A stretch of DNA of 64,000 nt from Caulobacter segnis (GTDB taxonomy: Bacteria > Pseudomonadota > Alphaproteobacteria > Caulobacterales > Caulobacteraceae), in NCBI RefSeq assembly GCF_019931575.1, contig NZ_CP082923.1:3968001-4032000 (forward strand), written 5' to 3'. The notes beneath the pieces were generated by a model. It was not told the origin of the DNA. It was given only the letters and a program-made list of their open reading frames with translations, and did no database searches. Below, one piece after another: positions 17,136 through 27,478 of this stretch. Position numbers and translations under genes: made by a program. Position 1 is the first letter of the stretch; each line of letters starts with the position of its first letter.

Positions 17136-17942
17136 ATGTGTCGCAACCGCGCGCTCGTCGCAACCGTTCTCGCCGGCCTGCTGGCGGCGGCGCCCGCGTT
17201 CGCGGCGGACGCGCCCAAGCCGGCCGAGCCCACTCGGGCCGCCCCGGCCAAGGCCTCGCCCCAGCAGCGCGCCGAGGCGCGGCGCCTGGACCCGCTGGCC
17301 CGCGCGGCCTTCTGGGGCTCGGAGTTCGAGATCGATCCGGCCGACGCCGAGGCCGGCGCGGGCCTGGCCCAGGCGCTGCGCGCCTTGGGCCGAGACGACG
17401 ACGCGGCGCGGGCCGCCTCCCAGGCCCTGATCGCCCATCCTGACGACACCGCCTTGCTGCTGGAGCTGGCCCGCGCCCACATCGCGCGCGGCCAGGGCTT
17501 CTACGCCATCGAGCCGGCCCGCAAGGCCGCCGCCCTCAATCCCAAGGACTGGCGTCCGCAGACCCTGCTGGGCGTGGCCTACGAGCAGGCCGAGCGCGAC
17601 GACGAGGCCGACGCGGCCCACCGCCAGGCCCTGGCGCTGGCGCCGGGCGAGGCGACGCCGCTGGCCAACTACGCCATGCACCTGGCCGCCCGGGGCGACC
17701 TGGCCGACGCCGAGGTCCAGCTGCGCCACGCCGCCGCCCTGCCCTCGGCCGGGATCCAGGTGCGCCAGAACCTGGCCCTGGTGGTCGGCCTGCGCGGCCG
17801 CCTGCCGGAAGCCGAGAAACTGGCCCGCGCCGATCTGCCGCCCGAACAGGTCGCCAACAACCTGGCCTACCTGCGCGCCGCCATCGGCCAGGCCGGCGCG
17901 AACCGCTCCTGGGACGCGCTGAAAGCCGGCGGCGGGCAGTAG
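17136..17942 (+). CDS. TPR-repeat protein, TadD-like
   Basis: A 268-residue exported protein with a signal peptide (about 1-23, ending AFAAD) followed by four or five tetratricopeptide-like repeats from about residue 70 (LAQALRALGRDDDAARAA, YEQAERDDEADAAHRQAL and similar helices). TadD-type TPR proteins help assemble Tad pili, and this gene lies directly beyond tadC at the far end of the cluster, on the opposite strand, so TadD is a reasonable but unproven call. Start choice between ATG 17127 and 17136 is open; GGAG at 17121-17124 is 2 nt from the first and 11 nt from the second. Confidence 0.7.
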   Translation: MCRNRALVATVLAGLLAAAPAFAADAPKPAEPTRAAPAKASPQQRAEARRLDPLARAAFWGSEFEIDPADAEAGAGLAQALRALGRDDDAARAASQALIAHPDDTALLLELARAHIARGQGFYAIEPARKAAALNPKDWRPQTLLGVAYEQAERDDEADAAHRQALALAPGEATPLANYAMHLAARGDLADAEVQLRHAAALPSAGIQVRQNLALVVGLRGRLPEAEKLARADLPPEQVANNLAYLRAAIGQAGANRSWDALKAGGGQ

Positions 17943-17947
17943 GACTT

Positions 17948-18093
17948 CTCCTCCCCATGAGGGGGAGGTGGATCGATGCGGATACGCATCGAGACGGAGG
18001 GGGTCCGCGCAGGCGGTTCTGAGGTTCAGCGCCCAAGCCCCCTCCACCGCCGTTCGGCGGTCCCCCTCCCCCTGAGGGGGAGGAGAGATACCC
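17948..18093. repeat. Modular palindromic intergenic repeat, copy B
   Basis: A full-length, about 150-bp element between convergent genes. It has CTCCCC/GGGGAG end hairpins, a CGATGCG-GATA-CGCATCG hairpin (17974-17991), CCGC-GCAG-GCGG (about 18006-18017) and CCGCCG-TT-CGGCGG (18047-18060). Read in reverse it is nearly the same as the copy at 63145-63294, and shares its layout with 58455-58632. It may double as the transcription end for both genes. Confidence 0.85.
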
Positions 18094-18094
18094 C

Positions 18095-19084
18095 TCAGTG
18101 CTTTCCGAAGATGTCCTGCACCCGCATGATCGCCGGGCCCAGGATCATCACGAACAGCACCGGCAGAAAGAACAGGATCATCGGCACGGTCAGCTGGGCC
18201 GGCAGGGCCGCGGCCTTCTTTTCGGCGGCCGAGAGGCGCAGGTCGCGGTTTTCCTTGGCCATGACGCGCAGGGCCGCGCCCAGCGGCGTGCCGTAGCGCT
18301 CGGCCTGGATCATGGCCGTCGCCACCGACTTGACGCCCGGATGGTTGTTGCGGCGGGCCAGGCCCTCATAGGCCATGCGGCGGTCGGGCAGGTACGACAG
18401 CTCGGCGGTCAGCAGGCTGAGTTCCTCAGCCAGCTCCATCGACTGGGCGCCGACTTCCGAGCCGACCTTCTGGATCGCCGCCTCGATCGACATGCCGCTC
18501 TCCACGCAGATCAGCAGCAGGTCCAGCGCGTCGGGAAAGGCCGCCACGATCGACTCGCGACGCTTCTGGGCGACATTGGTGATGTAGACGTTGGGCGCGT
18601 AGTAGCCGGCCGCCAGGAAGGCCACGCAGGCGCAGATCTTCTGGATGGGCAGCATGCCGAAGCCGTTGACCACGGTCAGGTAGAACGCCACCACCGCGGC
18701 GAACACGAACGGCATGACGAAGCGGAAGAAGTAGAAGGTCGTCACCGGGCCGGGGCCGCGGAAGCCCGCCTGGGCCAGGTTCTCGACGACCTTGGGATCC
18801 TCCAGCAGCTTGGACAGCTGCAGGCGCTCGACGACGGTCTTGTAGAGGTCCTTTTCCTGGTGACGCAGGGTGGCGGGCCCGCCCCCGCCGCCGCGCGCGG
18901 CGAGGCTCTGGCGCGAGCGCCGGCGCAGTTCCTCGCGACGGTTGGCCACCGACTTGAGACGGCCCTCCAGGCCGCTGTTGCGCATCACCGGCGAGGCCAG
19001 GGTGATGATGGTGGCGAACACCACCAGGGCGATGAACGCCGTCAGGATGTTCGAGGGATCGGTCAGGGTCTCGACGATGTTCAC
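18095..19084 (-). CDS. cpaH: Tad pilus inner-membrane protein TadC (CpaH)
   Basis: A 329-residue type II secretion F-domain protein that with TadB forms the inner-membrane platform moved by the CpaF ATPase during pilus extension and retraction. Membrane segments are visible at about 12-30, 115-140, 145-165 and near the C-terminus (about 295-318). The GspF-like core holds FPDALDLLLICVESGMSIEAAI and ERYGTPLGAALRVM. It is the last minus-strand gene of the cpa cluster, 10 bp after tadB. Confidence 0.93.
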   Translation of the reverse strand: MNIVETLTDPSNILTAFIALVVFATIITLASPVMRNSGLEGRLKSVANRREELRRRSRQSLAARGGGGGPATLRHQEKDLYKTVVERLQLSKLLEDPKVVENLAQAGFRGPGPVTTFYFFRFVMPFVFAAVVAFYLTVVNGFGMLPIQKICACVAFLAAGYYAPNVYITNVAQKRRESIVAAFPDALDLLLICVESGMSIEAAIQKVGSEVGAQSMELAEELSLLTAELSYLPDRRMAYEGLARRNNHPGVKSVATAMIQAERYGTPLGAALRVMAKENRDLRLSAAEKKAAALPAQLTVPMILFFLPVLFVMILGPAIMRVQDIFGKH

Positions 19085-19094
19085 GCGCCCCCCG

Positions 19095-20072
19095 TCAGAA
19101 CTTGAAGTTGATCATGCGGCGCATGACGAAGATCCCCAGCGCCATCCAGATCCCGCCCGCCAGCAGCATCAGATGGCCGCGCGGGTCGGTGAACATCGGC
19201 CGCATGTAGGCGGGCGAGGTCACGCTGATCAGGGTGACGACGCCGGGCGGCAGCGAGCCGATGATCATGGCCGAGGCGACGGCTTCGGCCGACAGCGCCT
19301 TGATCTTCTCCTTCATCAGCTTGCGGGCGCGCAGCACGCCGGACAGGTTGCTCAGCGCCTCGGCCAGGTTGCCGCCGGTCTTCTGCTGGATGGCCAGCAC
19401 GATGGCGAAGAAGCGCAGCTCGCTGGTCGGCATGCGCTCGTACATCTTGTCCAGGGCCGCATCCATCGGCACGCCCATGCCGATGTTCTCGGTCAGCATG
19501 CGGAACTCACCGGCCAGGGGCTCGGGGCTCTCCTTGCCGATGATCTTCAGGCAGTCGTGGACCGGCAGGCCCGACTTCACGCCGCGCACGATGATGTCGA
19601 TGGCGTCCGAGAAGGCGGCCGTGAACTTGGCGGTGCGGCCCTTGGCCAGGATCGCCAGAACCCAGCGCGGCAGGCCCGCCCCGGCGGCGAAGCCCGCGCC
19701 CAGGGCGACCAGCGGCGACTGGCCCAGCAGCAGCACCATCAGGGTCACGAAGACGCCCAGCACGCCGCTGACGATCCAGAACATCCGGACGTTCTCGCCC
19801 AGGCCGGCGGCCTGCATGCGCGACCCGATGCTGAGAAGGCTCTTCTTCTGCCGGCGCTCCTGCTCCTTCAGCGCCTTGAGGATGGCCTGGCGGCGGGCGT
19901 CGGGGGTGTTGGCCGCGGCCTTGTCGCGCACGCGCGCTTGGCGCTCGCCGCCGCCGGCGATCAGCTGGGCGCGCTTGGACGCCTTGGCCGAACCGCCGTC
20001 GCCGCCGACGAAGGCGAAGCCCAGGCCCGCGATCATCAGGAAGCCCAGGGCGCCGGCGATCACGTACAGCAT
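19095..20072 (-). CDS. cpaG: Tad pilus inner-membrane protein TadB (CpaG)
   Basis: A 325-residue protein of the same GspF family as its neighbour TadC, with which it probably forms a complex. An N-terminal helix (about 3-22), a basic cytoplasmic linker with ILKALKEQERRQKKS, two helices around 100-145, the conserved AFSDAIDIIVRGVKSGLPVHDCL core, and C-terminal helices are visible. The start at 20072 lies 3 nt after the cpaF stop, which implies cotranslation. Part of pilA-cpaA-H. Confidence 0.93.
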   Translation of the reverse strand: MLYVIAGALGFLMIAGLGFAFVGGDGGSAKASKRAQLIAGGGERQARVRDKAAANTPDARRQAILKALKEQERRQKKSLLSIGSRMQAAGLGENVRMFWIVSGVLGVFVTLMVLLLGQSPLVALGAGFAAGAGLPRWVLAILAKGRTAKFTAAFSDAIDIIVRGVKSGLPVHDCLKIIGKESPEPLAGEFRMLTENIGMGVPMDAALDKMYERMPTSELRFFAIVLAIQQKTGGNLAEALSNLSGVLRARKLMKEKIKALSAEAVASAMIIGSLPPGVVTLISVTSPAYMRPMFTDPRGHLMLLAGGIWMALGIFVMRRMINFKF

Positions 20073-20075
20073 CGC

Positions 20076-21581
<1,506 letters not shown>

Positions 21582-23099
21582 CTATCGCTTCTTGAACAGG
21601 CCCGAGAACATCGAGGTCTTCTGGACCGGCGGCGGCTCGCGCCGGCTGATCAGGCGCGCCAGGTGCTCGACGCCCTCGGCGGCCTTCGACTTGGGCGCCA
21701 CCTCGGCCAGCATCTGGCCGTTGTTGGCCGCCTGGCCGTAGGGCTTGGGATCGAACGGCAGGACCAGCGAGGGCAGGACGCCCAGAGCCTCGCCGAAATC
21801 CTTGACCGGGATCTCGGGGCGGCCGGGCACGCCCACCTGGTTCAAAACCAGGCGCGGCGGCGCGTCGTTGGGCCGCGCGCCTCGCACCAGGTCGATGATG
21901 TTCTTGGCGTTGCGCAAGCTGGCCAGGTCCGGCGTGGCCACCACCACCAGGTCGTCCGAGCCGACCAGCACCCGGCGGGTGGCCGCATTCCAGGCGTGCG
22001 GGATGTCCAGCACCACGAACGGCGCGGCGCCGCGGATCTTCTGGGTGACTTCCTCGTAGGTCTCGGCGTCGAACGCGTAGTCGTCCTCCAGCGTGGCCGG
22101 GGCCGCGAACAGCGACAGGCGGTCGCCGCAGCGGACCATCATCCGGTCCATCAGCACCGGGTCCAGCCGTTCGGGCTGGGTCAGGGCGTCCAGCACGCCC
22201 TGCAGGGGATCCTGGTTGAAGTCGAGGCCGGCGGTGCCGAAGGCCAGGTCGAGGTCGACCAGCACGGTGGCCGTCTCGAGCGTCTCGGCCATGGCCCAGG
22301 CGAAGTTGTGGGCCAGGGTCGAGGCCCCCACCCCGCCCTTGGCGCCGACGAAGGCGATCTGGCGGCCGACGAACGGGGCGGACGGATCGGCATAGAGGCC
22401 GCCGACGGCGCGGATCACCTGCAGCGGCGACAGCGGCTGGGTCAGGTACTCGCTGACCCCTCGGCGCATCAGCTCGCGATAGAGGGCGATGTCGTTGGCC
22501 TGGCCGACCACGACCACCTTGGTGCCCGGATCGCAGACCTGGGCCAGGCCGTCCAACTGGTGCAGCAGGCGCTGGGCGGTGTCGATGGTCTCGACCATGA
22601 CCAGCGAGGGCGTCGGCTGGTTCTGGTAGTACTCGACGGCCGCTTCCAGCCCGCCGTCGCGGACGATCGTCGTGGCGCGCCCCATCCGGCGGTCGGCGGC
22701 GGCGTGCTCGATCAGCCTGGCCGTCTCGGGCCGGGCGCAGAATGCGTGGATGGTGATGCGCGGGATGACCGCATCGCCCAGGCCGTCGTCGGCGAGGGGC
22801 TCGTGATAGTTCGGCGCGGGCGGCGGCTCGGGCGCCTCGGCGACGAGCGGGTGGCCGCCGGCGTGCTGGGGCGCTCGCGGCGTCGGACGTGTGGCCGGCG
22901 CGGCGTCCAGGGGCCCGCGCGCGGGCGGCGCGTCGTCGCGCGGACGGGCCGGCGGGAACTCGGCGAACGGATCCTCGAAGCCGCCCACGGCCGGCTTCAG
23001 CGACGGCGCGGACGACCGCCAGGGATCCGACGCGCCGGTCGTGAACGCGTCGTCGGCGTCGAAGCCCAGGTCGAAGGGATCGTTGTCGGTCGGCCGCAT
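21582..23099 (-). CDS. cpaE: Pilus-localising ParA-like ATPase CpaE
   Basis: A 505-residue protein required for placing the Tad pilus machine at the cell pole. The N-terminal 120 residues are Pro/Ala-rich and acidic, followed by a receiver-like domain (about 125-235), then a MinD/ParA-type ATPase with the deviant Walker A FVGAKGGVGASTLAH and a switch region with DLDLAFGTAGLDFNQD. Its ATG overlaps the cpaD stop by one base (TAATG). The genetic order cpaD-cpaE-cpaF is as in Caulobacter. Confidence 0.94.
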   Translation of the reverse strand: MRPTDNDPFDLGFDADDAFTTGASDPWRSSAPSLKPAVGGFEDPFAEFPPARPRDDAPPARGPLDAAPATRPTPRAPQHAGGHPLVAEAPEPPPAPNYHEPLADDGLGDAVIPRITIHAFCARPETARLIEHAAADRRMGRATTIVRDGGLEAAVEYYQNQPTPSLVMVETIDTAQRLLHQLDGLAQVCDPGTKVVVVGQANDIALYRELMRRGVSEYLTQPLSPLQVIRAVGGLYADPSAPFVGRQIAFVGAKGGVGASTLAHNFAWAMAETLETATVLVDLDLAFGTAGLDFNQDPLQGVLDALTQPERLDPVLMDRMMVRCGDRLSLFAAPATLEDDYAFDAETYEEVTQKIRGAAPFVVLDIPHAWNAATRRVLVGSDDLVVVATPDLASLRNAKNIIDLVRGARPNDAPPRLVLNQVGVPGRPEIPVKDFGEALGVLPSLVLPFDPKPYGQAANNGQMLAEVAPKSKAAEGVEHLARLISRREPPPVQKTSMFSGLFKKR

Positions 23100-23782
23100 T
23101 ACTTGATGGCCTTCGACAAGGCGCCGGTGGCCTGCTCGTCCTTGGCCGAGCTGGTGATCTCGCCCTTGCGGTACTTGCCGAACACGGTGTCGCGGCGGCC
23201 CGCGTCGGGCGGCGTCATGTCGCGCGGCCGGACCAGGTCCTCGGGATTGGCGACCTGGGCCGCGAGGTTGGCGGCGACGGCGCAGCCGAAGTTGTCATAG
23301 GCCGCGTTGTCGCGGGTGGCCGCCAGGTTGCCCCAGTGCTGACCGCACTTGATCGGCTCGGCCACGTGGCGGAGGAAGCCGACGCGAATGGTGGCGTCCT
23401 CGGGGCCGACCGGGTCGAAGCCGACGACGCGCACGCGCGCGGCCGGCGCGCCCAGGGTGATCAGGCGCTCGCGGATCTGGGCGGCCATGGCGCCGGCGGC
23501 GTTGGGCGCGGTGACGACCAGCTCGCGGGCCTCGGCCTCCAGCCAGCGTCCCATCAGGTCGTCCAGGGCGGCCGACTGGTTGGCCGACAGGCCGGCGGCG
23601 TGAGGCGCCAGCACGATCTCGTCGGGCGAGGCCGTGACCTTGATGCGGTCCATCCACTGCTGGGTGTCGGTGGCGGCGGTCTTCGAGGGTCCCTGGTCCG
23701 GCGGCGTCGTGGTCGCGCAGGCGGCCAGGCCCGCGAGGGCCGAGGCCAGGAGGACGGTCTTGACGGAGGCGCGAAGCGTCAT
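23099..23782 (-). CDS. cpaD: Tad pilus lipoprotein CpaD
   Basis: A 227-residue lipoprotein with a type II signal ending in LAAC (lipid-carrying Cys about 22). The mature part has an OmpA/peptidoglycan-type fold segment (LDDLMGRWLEAEARELVVTAPN) and the CpaD-family block EPIKCGQHWGNLAATRDNAAYDNFGCAVAANLAAQ ascribed to outer-membrane pilotin-like proteins, split here only for description. It likely helps the CpaC secretin reach or stay in the outer membrane. The start is ATG 23782, and the stop codon shares one base with the cpaE ATG. Confidence 0.93.
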   Translation of the reverse strand: MTLRASVKTVLLASALAGLAACATTTPPDQGPSKTAATDTQQWMDRIKVTASPDEIVLAPHAAGLSANQSAALDDLMGRWLEAEARELVVTAPNAAGAMAAQIRERLITLGAPAARVRVVGFDPVGPEDATIRVGFLRHVAEPIKCGQHWGNLAATRDNAAYDNFGCAVAANLAAQVANPEDLVRPRDMTPPDAGRRDTVFGKYRKGEITSSAKDEQATGALSKAIK

Positions 23783-23790
23783 GAGGCGTC

Positions 23791-25509
23791 CTACTCGATC
23801 ACGTAGCCGACGGGGCCCTGATAGGCCCGCCCGGCATTGGCCCCGGCCGGCGCCTTGACCACCTTGTTGAGCCGTCCCAGCAGGACCGTGCTCATGTCGT
23901 TGGCGATATCCAGGCCGTCGGCCGGCGTCTGCAGGTTCTGCGGGCGGGTCGGGTCGACGAGGTAGGGCGTGACGATGATGACCAGCTCGGTCTGGCCATC
24001 CAGGTAGTCGCGCGAGCGGAACAGCGAGCCCAGGATCGGCAGGCTGGTCATGCCCGGCAGCGAGTCGATGGTCTGCTTGGTGGTCTGCTGCAGCAGGCCC
24101 GCGATCATGAACGAGCCGCCCGACGGCATCTCGACCGTCGTCTCGGCGCGGCGCACCGACAGGCCCGGCACGGTCAGGGTCGTCGTCGTATTGCCGCTGG
24201 AGCCGGCGGCCAGGGTGAAGGCGCCCAGGCTGGAGAGCTCGGAGACCTCGGTCGAGATCTTCAGCGAGATGCGGCCGCCCGACATCACCACCGGCGTGTA
24301 GCCCAGGCCCACGCCGTACGGCTTGAACTCGATCGTCACCTTGCCGGTGTCGTCGCTGCCGGTCGGGACCGGGAACTCGCCGCCGACCAGGAAGTGGCCG
24401 GCCTCGCCCGACACCGCCGCCAGGTTCGGCTCGGCCAGGGTGCGCACCAGGCCCACCCGCTCGAACGCCTGCAGGCAGGCGCCCAGGTCGTTGCCGGCGA
24501 CGGTCTGCCAGGCGGTGGAGGCGGCGCTGCTCAGCACGCTGCCGAGGGCGCTGGACGCGCCGCTGGAGGTGCTGGTGTTGTTCGAGTTGGTCGTGGTCAC
24601 GCCGTTGGCGTCGACGGTGGTCCCCGAGACGACGTTGCTGACGCTGTTGCTGCTCGACGATGTGGAGCTGGTCTGGTTCGAGCCGCTGCTGCTGTTGCTG
24701 TGGTTCGTCGTGCGGATGTTGTTGCGGCCGTAGCAGGCGCCGCCGCCGCCCAGCAGCGATCCGTTGACGCCGAACGTGTTGTCGCGCCCCAGGCTGTAGG
24801 ACTTGTAGCCGTCGTTCAGCAGGTTGCTGGTCGAGATGCCCAGCTGCTTGACCACGTTGCGCTGCACCTCGACGATGCGGACCTGCAGCATCACCTGGTC
24901 CTTGCCGCCGATGCTGATCATGTTCAGCACCTTGTCCTCGCCGCCGACGAAGCGGGCGGCGATGCGCGAGGCCATCTCGGATTCCGAGGCCGAACGGACG
25001 GCGCCGGTCAGCACCACGCTGTCGCGGATCGGCCGCACGCTCAGCCGGGCGTCGGGCAGGATCTGGTTCAGTGTGTCGGCCAGCTGGTCGACCGGCTGGG
25101 TGACCCGGATGTTCAGAGACACGATGCGACGACCGGCGGCGTCGAAGAAGGCCGCGTCGGTCACGCCCTCGGCCAGGCCCACCACGTAGATGCGGCGTTT
25201 GTCGCGCAGCACCGCGTCGGCCACGGTCGGGTTGGTGACCAAGAGGTCGCGGACGTCGGTGGGCAGCTCGATGATCGCCGACTTGCCCCTGGCCAGCTCG
25301 ATGGCGGCGGCGCTCTGGTCGGCGGTCAGGGTGATGCGGGTGACCTGGTCGGCGGGCGCGACGGCCCGCGCGGGCGCCGGCGTCGGACGTGCGACGCGGG
25401 CGGCGGGGCGATAGACGTGCGAGCCGGCGACCGGACCATCGGCCAGGGCGGGCGCGGTCCAGGACAGGGCCAGCGCGGCGGCCGTCGCGAGAAGGCGCTT
25501 GGCGGACAT
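23791..25509 (-). CDS. cpaC: Tad pilus secretin CpaC
   Basis: A 572-residue outer-membrane secretin through which the Tad pilus passes. Signal peptide (about 1-23, ending ALADG); a T2SS/T3SS N-domain (about 55-130) with VRDLLVTNPTVADAVL; a BON-like region (about 140-200); and the secretin core (about 340-545) with VRTLAEPNLAAVSGE and the family signature region ending LDGQTELVIIVTPYLVDP. Between the N-domains and core, residues about 257-333 form a Ser/Asn/Thr-rich insertion with one Cys, which looks disordered. ATG 25509 is chosen; GTG 25521 is an alternative closer to the cpaB stop. Confidence 0.95.
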   Translation of the reverse strand: MSAKRLLATAAALALSWTAPALADGPVAGSHVYRPAARVARPTPAPARAVAPADQVTRITLTADQSAAAIELARGKSAIIELPTDVRDLLVTNPTVADAVLRDKRRIYVVGLAEGVTDAAFFDAAGRRIVSLNIRVTQPVDQLADTLNQILPDARLSVRPIRDSVVLTGAVRSASESEMASRIAARFVGGEDKVLNMISIGGKDQVMLQVRIVEVQRNVVKQLGISTSNLLNDGYKSYSLGRDNTFGVNGSLLGGGGACYGRNNIRTTNHSNSSSGSNQTSSTSSSSNSVSNVVSGTTVDANGVTTTNSNNTSTSSGASSALGSVLSSAASTAWQTVAGNDLGACLQAFERVGLVRTLAEPNLAAVSGEAGHFLVGGEFPVPTGSDDTGKVTIEFKPYGVGLGYTPVVMSGGRISLKISTEVSELSSLGAFTLAAGSSGNTTTTLTVPGLSVRRAETTVEMPSGGSFMIAGLLQQTTKQTIDSLPGMTSLPILGSLFRSRDYLDGQTELVIIVTPYLVDPTRPQNLQTPADGLDIANDMSTVLLGRLNKVVKAPAGANAGRAYQGPVGYVIE

Positions 25510-25526
25510 GGAGGCTTTCACCGGGC

Positions 25527-26405
25527 TCAAGGGCGCACCGCCACGCTGGTGGTCGCGCCGCCGCGGTTGATGCGGACGGTGGAGTCGCCTCCGGCGGGGC
25601 CCGTGACGCCCGACGGACCGCCCAGGTCCGTATAGGCGCGCAGGGCCAGGGTGACGGGGCCATACGCCTTGGCGCGGGCCAGGGTCTCGGCCTCGACCGG
25701 GCCGACCTCGAGGGTGGCGGTGGCCGCGACGATCGACTTGGCGTCCTTCTCGGCGACGGCGCTCTGGTCCAGGGCCAGGACGCGGATGTTCTGCAGCACC
25801 GTCTCGGCGATGATCACCTTGCCGGCGGCGACGCTGTCGGGGACGGCCGGGGCGTCGCGGGTCGAGACGACGTCGACGCGATCGCCCGGCAGGATGAAGC
25901 CGCCCACCGCGGTGTCGGAGGTGACGGGCACGGACATGGCCCGCTTGCCCGGGGTGAGCACGACGGACAGGTAGCCGCCCTCGCCGCCGCGTACGATCTT
26001 GCGGGCGGTGATCGGCTCGCCGGTCAGGATGGGGTCGCGGACGATCGCGCCGTCGACGACCTTGGCCGGGTCGACGCCGGCCATCTGGTCGGCCGTGGCG
26101 GCCAGGGTGGCCTTGGCGGCCTCGACCTTGCCATCCGGCGCCGCGCCGTTGGTGATGAAGGCGCCGTTGACCGCGCCGGACGGCCAGGCTTGCCAGGCGA
26201 CGTCGGCGGCCACCAGGCGCGTCCCGATCGGCAGGTCGCGCTTGGCGACCAGGACCTGGGTCATGGACCTCGCGGGCTCGGCGACGGGCGCGGCCCGCGC
26301 GACGGGCGCGGCGGGTTCGCCGCCCAGGGCGCGCTTCAGGACCACGGCGAGACCGATGGCCGAGACGGCGGCGACCAGGACCATGATGAGACGAACGGGA
26401 TTCAT
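25527..26405 (-). CDS. cpaB: Tad pilus assembly protein CpaB (SAF domain)
   Basis: A 292-residue periplasmic protein with one N-terminal membrane helix (about 5-24). It has an Ala/Pro-rich linker and a SAF-like domain (about 50-120; VAKRDLPIGTRLVAADVAW), followed by the RcpC/CpaB domain with SVPVTSDTAVGGFILPGDRVDVV. It is thought to associate with the CpaC secretin. The start ATG 26405 lies 103 bp after a CtrA-like box (26508-26527), so cpaB-H may have its own promoter in the 192-bp gap after cpaA. Confidence 0.94.
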   Translation of the reverse strand: MNPVRLIMVLVAAVSAIGLAVVLKRALGGEPAAPVARAAPVAEPARSMTQVLVAKRDLPIGTRLVAADVAWQAWPSGAVNGAFITNGAAPDGKVEAAKATLAATADQMAGVDPAKVVDGAIVRDPILTGEPITARKIVRGGEGGYLSVVLTPGKRAMSVPVTSDTAVGGFILPGDRVDVVSTRDAPAVPDSVAAGKVIIAETVLQNIRVLALDQSAVAEKDAKSIVAATATLEVGPVEAETLARAKAYGPVTLALRAYTDLGGPSGVTGPAGGDSTVRINRGGATTSVAVRP

Positions 26406-26507
26406 GGACGCGGGCTGAAACTCTCGGGTGAGCCGCCCGCCCGCCTTCCGGCATACGCGCGCGATTCGTCATTCAGCCTTTCTGGCCATCGCCATGTTCG
26501 CTCGCAC

Positions 26508-26527
26508 ATGGTTAACGCCCGCTAAAA
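26508..26527 (-). promoter_or_regulatory. Putative CtrA box upstream of cpaB
   Basis: On the minus strand the sequence reads TTTA, seven bases, then TTAACCAT (26508-26515), close to the CtrA consensus TTAA-N7-TTAA(C) and to the TTAACCAT form. It sits in the only sizeable gap inside the cpa cluster, 103 bp before cpaB. CtrA control of Caulobacter pilus genes is established; this individual site is inferred. Confidence 0.5.
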
Positions 26528-26597
26528 TGTTCGCGGCGTCGCGGGACGTCGACGCGCGACAGGGTGTCGCGGAAAGGCGTGGGCGCGCGCCCGGGAT

Positions 26598-27116
26598 TCA
26601 CCCCAGGACAGCCAGGGCCAAGGTCCCGCGCGGGAAGGCCGCCAGGGCGCCGATGGCGATGGCGACGCCGTACGGCAGGTCGCCGCCGGTGGCCCCCAGC
26701 CGACGCACCCAGGCCGGCGCGCCAGCCACGGCGGGAGCCAGGTAGCCCGAGCGCAGGGTCAGGATGGCCAGGGTCAGGGCCCCGCCCGCCAGGGCCGTGT
26801 AGAGCAGGAACATCAGGGCGCCCGGCCAGCCCATCCACAGGGCGCAGGCCGCCAGCAGCTTTCCGTCGCCGCCGCCGATCCAGCCGGCCGCGAACAGGCC
26901 CATGCCCAGCACCAGCGCGCCGAGGCCGACGGCCAGGCACAGGCCGATCTGCGACAGCGGCGCGCCGCTGACCAGGGCGGCCGGAACGAAGGCGGCGATC
27001 AGGGCCAGCGAGATCCAGTTGGGGATGGTGTAGCTGGTCAGGTCCTTCAGGCCGCCGATAACGGCCAGGACCGGAAAGATCATCAGCAGCGGGATCTGGA
27101 TAGCGTGCATGCTCAT
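26598..27116 (-). CDS. cpaA: Prepilin peptidase CpaA (TadV)
   Basis: A 172-residue polytopic aspartyl protease that cleaves the leader from the PilA prepilin and the TadE-like pseudopilins. It has about five hydrophobic segments. The two catalytic aspartates fit GLKDLTSYTIPNW (about residue 25) and GWIGGGDGKLLAA, the GxGD-type motif (about residue 80). The start is ATG 27116 or 27110, since both lie close together after a weak AGG; in-frame upstream extension to 27245 is a non-coding-like tail over the pilA terminator. It is the second gene of the cluster, after pilA. Confidence 0.92.
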   Translation of the reverse strand: MSMHAIQIPLLMIFPVLAVIGGLKDLTSYTIPNWISLALIAAFVPAALVSGAPLSQIGLCLAVGLGALVLGMGLFAAGWIGGGDGKLLAACALWMGWPGALMFLLYTALAGGALTLAILTLRSGYLAPAVAGAPAWVRRLGATGGDLPYGVAIAIGALAAFPRGTLALAVLG

Positions 27117-27243
27117 GCGCCTGGGCGCCCTCTCGGGGATTGCGCCATCCTGGGCGCGGACGGGTGAAGCAAACGTTTCGGGGATGGCCTTCTCCCCCCG
27201 CCCTTTCGTCGCGGGCCGCGCCGCGGGCGACGGACCAGCGACC

Positions 27244-27275
27244 AAAGAAAAAGGGCCGAGGCTGAACCTCGACCC
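27244..27275 (-). terminator. Terminator or attenuator after pilA
   Basis: On the minus strand GGGTCGAGG (27267-27275), loop TTCAG, CCTCGGCCC (27253-27261; one G-T pair), then TTTTTCTTT. It lies 26 bp after the pilA stop, ahead of cpaA. Such a site would leave an abundant pilA mRNA and a weaker read-through into the assembly genes. Confidence 0.75.
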
Positions 27276-27301
27276 TCTTCTTTTCGAGCGTGCGGCGAAG
27301 A

Positions 27302-27478
27302 TCAGGTGCCGGCGTTGGCGACCTTCGTCGAGACGTCCGTGAACTTGGCGTTCAGGTTGGTGCCAAGGACGGTGACGCCCGAGATGATGACGACGGCGAT
27401 CAGGGCGGCGATCAGGCCGTATTCGATGGCGGTGGCGCCCGATTCATCCTTCAGGAAGCGCGAGACGAACTTGGTCAT
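27302..27478 (-). CDS. pilA: Tad-type major pilin PilA
   Basis: The 58-residue prepilin subunit of the polar Flp/Tad pilus. The short basic leader MTKFVSRFLKDESG is cut after Gly14, giving a mature pilin starting ATAIEYGLIAALIAV with the conserved Glu at +5 and Tyr at +6. One hydrophobic helix and a 25-residue polar tail follow. GGAG lies 8 nt before the ATG 27478; a longer in-frame reading to 27562 is rejected since it would hide the leader. A 315-bp control region with CtrA-like boxes precedes it. Confidence 0.97.
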   Translation of the reverse strand: MTKFVSRFLKDESGATAIEYGLIAALIAVVIISGVTVLGTNLNAKFTDVSTKVANAGT

